NCBI RefSeq assembly: GCF_037893015.1
Contig: NC_133666.1
Location: forward strand, 4,338,239 to 4,402,238
DNA: 64,000 nt
Source: Macrotis lagotis
Lineage: Eukaryota; Chordata; Mammalia; Peramelemorphia; Peramelidae
Direction: 5' to 3'
Numbering within the stretch: position 1 is the stretch's first letter; every line of letters begins with the position of its first letter. A program made the position numbers and the translations under genes. This document shows, piece after piece, positions 22,200 to 31,200 of the stretch. The notes beneath the pieces were generated by a model. It worked only from the letters and a program-made list of their open reading frames with translations, made no database searches and was not told the origin of the DNA.

Positions 22200-23310
22200 C
22201 ATCCATAGAACAGTTAACTGAAAGGGAAAATTGGGAACAAGACAGTAAGGCTACAATAATTAGAGGGTCAGTTCACATCTCAAGGGGGGGAACCTCCCCC
22301 CATTTAACAAAATTTAACAGCATATAAGATCACAGATTCTGGTGCTGCTCCATTTGTAATTCTCTACATCATTTCCCTGCATCATCCCCACCCAAGATTA
22401 TTGGGGATGCAGATTCTTCTGGGTCTTTCAGAGTCTTTTTTGGAAATGAATGTATTACAGTGAAGACTTCATTAAGGCATTGTCCAGGGAATGATTGGCT
22501 GGCAGAGCTGGCTGGCATCCTGTAGAGGCTGGTCTTGGAGACATACAGCTGAGAAGCAAAACTCTAGGGGAAAAAAACCTGAGAAAACAAAAACCAAAGC
22601 GATACAATTTAACAGAAAATGTTATGTAAGAGAGGTCCAATAATTAGGAAACAACTAGAAGTTTTATAAAGAGCAAGAATTACACTTTATGACCCTAAGT
22701 CAGTATCAAAATACCTTTTGTACAAACGGATTCCAATATAATACAGATTTGTTAATGGAAGCCACATAAGATGTAACCAAATGTTCAAGAATAATCTAAA
22801 AATAAGTACTGACTAAGCATTTTAAAACTGCATGTGTCCAAAAAAGTAATTTGTTTCAAAGTTTTCTCATCTTGCTTTGTCCATGTTTAGAATGAACCAA
22901 AAAACCTCTGGCCGAAGAATGAATGTCTACTTTAAAGCAGTTAAATATGCCAATAGTCATTATCCTGATAGAAGCAGAGATACTGATATTTACTTTACCT
23001 TTAATGGATCTTGTTGTGGCAAAAAAAAAAGTCACATCCCATTTGTCAAAAGAAAAGCCAGCACAAAATCAGCACACTACTTGCAGATTAAGATTTCTAA
23101 GAAAGAGTTCCACCAACTCTCTCTCATACAAAGCTATGCTGCACCTGGAATGATCATGGCAATTTGCTATTAAAGAGCACCGAGGAACCCGAGGACATGT
23201 TCCCTTCTGAATTAGATATCCTTTACAGGCAGAGGTTCCTGACAGTCCTTTCCCAGTGAGCCAGGTCCCACGTGTACCAGCTGAGGGCTTCCTTTAAGAA
23301 AAGCCTAGCC
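22200..23310. other. No gene recognised
   Basis: A 98-codon plus frame at 22877-23173 (begins MSMFRMNQKTSGRRMN) has no family I recognise and no splice context. The rest is AT-rich. Confidence 0.35.
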
Positions 23311-24620
23311 TGGAATTACATCCAAGATGGCGAAGAGAAGCCAAGTACTGTACCAAGGTCTCCTGGTCTTCCCTCATATATAATATGAAACAAAACTCTT
23401 AACAGAAATCCGATCGACAAAAGCCAGAAACAGAAGCTAGGAGAAGAACATTGACCTCAAGGTCTGTCTTTGGGGATCGTGGGTGAGCCGGGTGCAGAGA
23501 TCAGAGAGCCAGCCCAGGGGTGGCAGTCCAAGGACCAACCAAACAACAGCTGCATAGGCTTTGACCACGCGAGCAGAGGTCTGAAGAAATCCAGCACAGA
23601 GTTGCAGAGTGCTGCTGGACATCGTTCTGCTCGACTCAGGGCCATGAGCTCCATAGGTTCACGTAGTCCTCTTCCCAGAACAAACACAGTAACAGTCCCC
23701 CGCTCGCCCCACACAGAGCCCAGGCTTAGTTGTAGGCAGCAGAGCTCCTTCAGTTGTGAATAGTGAGAGGAATTATTTCACCCCAGGATCCAGCCTAACT
23801 TGATGAGGGAGAAAAGTATCCAGCAAAGGGCCCCCAACCCCTCCAGGTCAAGGGAGAGGGCCTCAAATCGTGGTCAGAGATGCTGCAGAGAAAGCAACCA
23901 GTGCCGCGCAATGGCCAGCCCAAATGGAGTTATCAAACTCAATGAGCAAAGCCTCCAGTGGCCCCTACTGCCCAGTCACACAGTTATTAAATCCAGTGAG
24001 AAAAGCCTCTTGCAGCCCCTTATGGCTGCCCATTTGGAATCTCTAAACCCAGTCAGCAAAACCTCTGGGCATCTCAACACAAAACTTCTGTGAATCAGCC
24101 CCTCCCCCAACACAAGTTCCTAGGAAAATGAAGCAAAGCCATCAGAAAGGGGCTTCCATCGAAACCCTTGAAGGCAAAGATCCTAACTCAAAGAGATCTA
24201 GAACTTCTGAGAGAATGGTTTCCAGCTCAGAAAGACTTCCTAGAAGAAATCAGGAATAAGCTTAAAAATCAATTGGAAAAGAAGTTGGTTAAGATAAATG
24301 AAGAGAGTTCTCTAAAAAAAGAATGCAGCCTGTGGAAACTAATGACTTCATGAGACAACAAGAATCTGTAAAACAAAACCGAAAAAACATTTAAGAAAAT
24401 GTACAATATCTCATTAGTGAAACAGCTTGACCCCAGGAAGAGAATCAGGAGAGACAACTTCAGAATCATTGGGATTCCTGAAAACACTGAAGACAAAAAA
24501 GAGCCTGGATTGAATATTATAGAATTTAGTGATGGAAAATGACCCTGATATGGAGCCAGAAGGCAAAATAGCTATTGAAAGAATCCATCGATTCCCTCCC
24601 GTTATACTTTATGGATCTGA
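23310..24620 (+). mobile_element. L1 5' region and ORF1 remnant
   Basis: Begins near CCAAGATGGCGAAGAG, the start-like word of marsupial L1 copies, and runs into coiled-coil and RRM parts of ORF1 (RIRRDNFRIIGIPENTEDKK at ~24440-24500). Frame is interrupted. Confidence 0.75.
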
Positions 24621-25115
24621 TGGAGTATTATAAGTTCTGTGAAAAATCAGGTGTAGCTCAACTTTATAAAAGCCTGGAAAGACTTGCAAGAACTAGAGCT
24701 GATAAATCCTTCAGCGACTTTAGAGTCCAACCATACCCCTCCCATCTCTGAAGAAACTGAGGCTATAGCTGAAGTGACCTACGTGAGATCACCCACAGTA
24801 TCTTACGTGTGGAAGTGCTAAGTCCTTCAGATCTTTGGACGAGATATTTTGATTATTACAACAGCTGAAGCCTGGGGAATGGAAGAATCTTCTGAGATCC
24901 ACAAAAGGATCTGAGACATTGAATTAACAGGGGCTAAAAATAATTTAAACTACTACTTTCTAAACAAGATAGCAAAACACAAAACACAAAGCTCTTCTTC
25001 TGTGAAAACAGTAATATTTATTATATTAGATTCTTGGAATGGAAATTTATTGCTTGATAATAAGTCCTCCATCATGTTATGCTGTTTAAATTGCACATTT
25101 ATTTTCTTTTCTAAT
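24621..25115. other. No gene seen
   Basis: AT-rich. A small MIR-like piece (CTCTGAAGAAACTGAGGC..GTGAGATCACCC) lies near 24750-24800. Confidence 0.4.
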
Positions 25116-25117
25116 AT

Positions 25118-25258
25118 TTTTTTTGCAAGGCAATGGGTTTAAGTGGCTTGGCCAAGGGGACAAAGCTAGGTAATTATTTAGTGCCTGATGTCGGATGGGA
25201 ACGCAAGTACTCCTGACTCCAAGGCCAGTGCTCTATCTACTGTACCACCTAGCCATTC
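25118..25258 (-). mobile_element. Marsupial tRNA-derived SINE
   Basis: Reverse-oriented copy: TTGCAAGGCAATGGGTTTAAGTGG .. GCTCTATCTACTGTACCACCTAGCC. It lies directly next to the putative BRCT remnant of the MDC1-like gene. Confidence 0.92.
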
Positions 25259-28200
25259 CTTTTCTAATTTTCTATTAAAGTATAAAATAAAAAGATACTC
25301 TGAGACCCTCCTGGTTGGGTCCTCAAGGGTGTACTCCTGATGATGCCTTAAACCAGCCCTAGGGAAATTTCTTTTTGCTTCCAAGGCCCATTTGGATATT
25401 TATAATCTCATTTTCGGGTCACCCAAAATTATCACCTTAAAAATTAGCCTGCTATATTTGCTCAGACATTTAATTAATTCACTCTTAAATGCTGCTAGAT
25501 TTATTGAGTATCAAGTCTTGCCTACAATAACCTTAACAGTGCCGGAGCAACATTAGAATCTAAGACTCCAAGCTTTCAGTGACTGTTGAGGAAACTGGGA
25601 CTTAGTAAGCTAAAGGGAATTGTGTAAGTTTTGTCACATACTCTTTGGGATAGAGTTACCAAAGCTTACTAAAGCTTATGAAGATATACCACTCTGAAGA
25701 CTACAGGAGAAACTGAGGTCAAGAAGGAAAAATTCACCTGGGGAAAACAACAAAGGGCTCAAGAAGTACAGCTGACATGCGCTTATGAGGTTTTAGACAC
25801 GAGAACCTTCCGCTGTGTGACTACAGGGGAACCTGAACCACAGAAGGAACCTGGGGAAATCATGGCAGAATCTTAGACCTAGAGAGGACAAGATCTGGAA
25901 AGGATTTAAATTACAAGTAGCTAAACCATAAGACTACCAACAAATAAGCAGAAAAAAAATTTCAGTTTTATAAACAAAGGTTGATCTTTATTTTGTAGAT
26001 TACTTGTAATGGAAATTTCTTCTCATATTAAACTATCTTTTATCATATTCAGAGTACATGGCAAACGATTTCTCTTTTCTCCACTTCTATTTCCATTTAA
26101 AATTTAAAAAAAAATTCACAAAAAACTCACACAAGACCATCCTGTGATTTTAAAGCAAACTGAAGTGCAGTGATGTTAAAGGACATTTTTGTGATTTCCT
26201 GTAGGCTTTTAGAGCTGACAAAATTTGTAGAGGCCTAAGAAGACAAGACCCTATAATGACTATAAAGGGACCTAGTTTACGCAGTTAGTTGCAATGACAG
26301 GCCCACTGTTGACACGTTTCTGAAACTGGGCTCCATGATCATTACTCTATGTCAGGTTCCTTATTCTAGGTCCAAATCCTCTCAATCTGTCACCACGTCG
26401 GAAGCTTCTGGCATCGAACTAACCAGACTTCCATCCAGTGCCATCACAGTGTGTTCTCCTTCTGCCTCCACCTGTGAAGAGCACCTGGAGGAAGAGAAGT
26501 CATCATTCACTGAAGCCCAGCAAGCCCCCATCTCTCCATGGTCTCCTCTTAAAGGCTTCTATCTTACAAAGGATCTATTCCCATTACTTACAAAAACCCT
26601 CTGCTTTTCCTTCCAATTCTTCTCTCTAACCGGAGAGCTTTTTCTTCTTCACTGAGTCTAGGGCGTCCCACACCCCGGCGAGGCTTGCCCCTGACTGCTA
26701 TATCTGCAACCCCCACAGGGGCCTTTGCTGTGGCCTGGGAGGAAGAAAGATCCCAATGAGTTCTCCGTGTGGTCACCCCCTGCTGAGTTAATGCCTATTT
26801 GTCTTCAACATCTTACCTTGAAGTCATTTGGCTTATCTTCCTTTTTCCTGCTGGCTGCTTGTTTTCTGGGCCGCCCCCTCCCCCGTTTCTTGAGGCATGA
26901 AAATGATTCCTTGGAAGTTGAAGCCTGATTCCAGCCTTGGAACTCAGGCTGGGCCTTCCCAGTAGACCCAGTCATACACACTGTCCCTACCCAGGGGTTC
27001 CAGGAAGCTCCAGGGGCAGGTGACTCAGCTGTTAGAGAATCAGAGGGCTCTGGGGTGGTTATGGGGGGCCCCCATTTCCAGCTTTGAGGAAACGGAATTT
27101 GGGGATTGCCCATTATGGGCAAATCATTGAAGATGAACTGAGGGGCCAAGTGGGTAGCTGGTACAGAGGAGAAACTGAAAGGCTTTTGTGTCTGGTTTTG
27201 GAAAGAAGATTCTGATTTGCCTCTAGAATCCTGAGGGAGGAGACATTCCATATTTGGGGCCCTAATGATCCCCTGCCGACTTGCTCTTCCCCTTCCCCTT
27301 CCCCTTGGCCTGCCTCTGCCCCTTCCCTTTCCCCTTCCAAAGACAGGTGATTGCTGAGGAGCTGGAGAGGAAGAAGAATAGAACCGACTGTATGTTCTCC
27401 TCTTTCCACTCTGGGTGATTCTGGAACTCCATTCTGGGGGTGAGGCTTCAGGGACTGCAGGTTTAGGGGCTGAAATAGGTATATCTGAGGAATGCGGATA
27501 AAATGGATCCTGCAGAAAAAGGGGATCCTGATGAAGGACAACAGGATTAATGAATTCAGGCTCATACTCTCATAATTTGTATTTGATCCTGTTTGGTCTT
27601 TCCCTCATCATACTGACAGCTCTTCCAAGGAAAGAACTACCCAGAGTTATCAGAGAGAATGTACCCTCCTTCCTCATGACAGCCAGAAAAAACTCGACAA
27701 CTTGTGTGGCTGCTCTCCCCAAATCATTGTTCCAGGTTCGGCTCTAGCCACGGATCGGCAATTCTGCTTCAGTGGATGAGACTAGACTTCCCAAAAATTC
27801 CAAATGACCGCTACCCCAGCCAAGCTAACCCTAACCCCACCCCCACAAGCCAGGCAAGCCACCTCTTCTGAAGCAACAAATTAAGTCACCCCTTGAGGGT
27901 AAGTTAAGAGACAGACTGGTTTAGTCTGTGAAACCATCATCTCTACCTTGATTGGTACCTCCCATCGGAACTGATGGAGACAGTCAAGAACCCCCAGACC
28001 CAAAGAGTCTCAGGAACAGTAATTCCAGTCTAGTAGCAAATGATTTGCCCTCAGAAACCATTATTTGATCCATGGCAATCAGTTTTAAGAAGAGGCATGG
28101 CCATCTACCTTTGACGCTGCCCCCTGAGGACCATAGGACCATTCCATCTGACTGAAAAATGAAATCTTACACATATGACTCTCTGCCTCATTTGAATAGG

Positions 28201-31200
28201 AGTTTCTAAAGAGCAAGACCTGTCTTACCTTTGTCTTTGTACTCCTAGTTTAGCCCAGCACTTTGCAGTTACTAAGTGCTGAAGAAATGCTTTGAGCAGG
28301 CCTTCCTTCTTCTGGACCTGCCTGCTTCCCACCCCCAAACTGTTCAGCAAAAAACTCCAAAAAATATATGCTCTGAGGATGCGCAGAGGCAAGGCAAACA
28401 AAAAAGAAAGGAGAAAGAAAGCCTTTCATTTCCTGAGACAGCCTGAGATAGACAGACAGTCATAACGAATGAGACTGTGAAATTGGGGGAGCCCGCTAAC
28501 TGGAAATTAGAGGATGGGGAATAACCAAAGAGAGGAGGAAATAGGAATGCCAGAAATGACAAGGAGAAAGGGAGAAATGGAGGAAAGGACTATAGAGAGC
28601 ATCAGGATCTCAGGGTGGAAACAAATCAAAGATTTTCTAGAAATGCGTGGTGGACAAGAAAGCAGAGGTAGGGAGCAGAGAGGAGGAGCTCTTACCATTG
28701 ACACTTCCACAAGAGGCAGTACTTTTCTGTCATGGAGGCCTGGGGAAGAAGAGTTTATCAGTTTGCGCTCTTGCGAAATTTACAGGCAATGAAATTAAGT
28801 TTTCCTCTATCACTCACCTCTCTGATGTCTACTATCATTGAGGATTTGGGGGTTTCTGGCTAACCCCTGCAGGGCTTCTTCCTCCTGGTCATACTCTTCT
28901 GATATCTGTCCCTCTTCCTCTTGCTGAAGCGTTTTTCTGGGGGCCTTTGTTTCCATGGCCTGTGTTTTGGTCCTTTTTCCTGGCGCCCAAAACTTAAAAA
29001 TGTCTTTGTCAGTGATTTGCCTCTCCATACCCTTCTCTTCTGTCTTTCTTTTACCACAGCCTTTTACGACGTTTCTCTCTGGGATAATTTTCTGCTTCCC
29101 TCTACCTGCTATACATATCTGTCCTCTTTCTGGTATCTCTCCGTGTGCCCCTGGACTCACACATTTTCTCTTGGGTCTCCTTGCCTCATTTGCCAGTGTC
29201 TTTCTCTTCAAGGTCCCCATTTCCCTTTTTCCCCACTCTGGTGCTATTCTAGGTGTTTCTATTTGTATCACCTGGTTCTCCATGTCATTCTCCATAGATT
29301 GTGCCTGGATCTCTTCATTTGTGTTCTCTGTATCTCGCCTACTCGTGAATGCTGCTTTTCTGGAGCTCCCAGGCTGTAGATCCAAGGATGTCCAAGGTGG
29401 CAAGGGGCAAGCTTCACCGGTTACAATGCAAAAGTCATTGGGTTGAGCTCCTGATGGCTCTGACTGCTCTGAGCAGAATGACCCTGAGAGATGTTACATA
29501 AACAAAATATAATAAGCTTTATAGAGTCTTCATTAAAATACAAGATAAGGCAGAGCAGGGAGGGGAGAAATTAATGGCTTCAGATTTGGGGAGGCTCAGA
29601 TACAGGGGTGCACCAAATTCTAAGTGAAGTCTTAAACCCAGGGTAAACTGGAGAGTGCCTGGGCTCCTCTTTCAAATACTACTCTTGTCCAAAGAAAGAG
29701 AGCCTTACCATCTCCCAGGAACTAAGGTTAAGCGCCAAGAGCCCTACCCTCACCCTGGGGCACTTTCCCTTCCAAGTCATCCCCCCTAGGCATACAATGA
29801 CAGATCTCTTATTCCGTATAGGGATCCAGGGACCTGTTTCCAGTGTGGGTCTCACCTTCACGGTTGTAATTCACTCTGACAAGGCACTGGGCATTTTGCA
29901 AATCTAGATGTAAAGAATAAGAAAAGAAGTCGAAAAAACTCCTTAGTCCAGGAACGGCCACTCAGTTCCCCCTTCTTGTTATCTATAGAAGGTTGGGCAT
30001 GGAGGGAAAGAGAGGGGAAAACTCCCCATCCTTTTTATTCTGACTGTCTTCAGCACCTTTCATATCTGGGTCACAATCCCCTTCCAATAATTCTGGGGTC
30101 CTTCCCAAAGTACAGTGTCTAACATGTCTAATGGGCCTGTTTCCACCACTGTACTTACTGTGGCATCCTTTGGGAAGGTTGATAGGCTCGTTTCTAGATT
30201 GGTTATATGTCTCTTACCCTGGCTATTCAATTTCACGATTGTCGGCTCCATTTGCTCACCTCCTGCGACGCACTCTGCCACACTATTGGCTTCAGCTGAA
30301 AGGTGAGTGCTCTTCACACATGTCAGAGATTCACTGCCATGTGCACCTGTATCGTGGCTTCCATCTCCATGAATGGGGTGTTGATCCTTCTCAAGATGTA
30401 CTGTGAAGAGAATAAGGTGGGGGGGGGGGGCTCCTCCTTTTTTACAGCTGCATTTTTTTTCCCAACTAAGGGTATTACCTCATCTGTCCCCACATTAAAT
30501 TTAGGTGGTGCTACTGGAATAGATTTCTTCACTGGCTGTATCACTGCTAGTGGTTTTAGACTGGCATGTGTCCAAATGTATTTTAGCCTTTCCCACTAAA
30601 AGACTCTCCCCTTTCAAATATGTGCATCTGTATTTCCAGGATAAAAGGTTGAGTCCAAAACAAAGCTGCTACAACTGAGGTCCTATTGAGACCTCCTGTA
30701 ACCTGTTTCACTGATGACTTATAATTCTCCTTCTCTTTTGAAGAATAACATGTCATCAGGGAGGCAATGCCATGCCATGCAGAAGTAGATTTCAGAGAGT
30801 GAAACTCTGCAAAGTGACCAGTCACCCTTTGTCCACAGAACCATCTGTGATCAGTGATCAGATAGAAATCAGAATGGGTGGAGACAGCCCTGGAGGCAGT
30901 GAGAGACCTTAGTCTTTTTAAGCGAGGGCTTTTCTAGATCACTTTTGACTGAGGCACTTTCTATTCAGTGCTATATGTGCAGTAAGGCAGAGTTCAGGAA
31001 AAGGGGACAAGAAGGACCACGTCCCCTTCTTCCCCACACCCTGAAAAAAATTGAAGTTGAGAGCGTAAGATGTTTAGGCTTTCTCAATGATTAAAGCAGG
31101 AAAAAAGAAAAGAACCACGAAGAGACACTTGCATATTCAAAAAAAATCAGTCTAGGAGGGGATGACCCATAAGACTTATGGAAACATAGCAAAAACTGAC

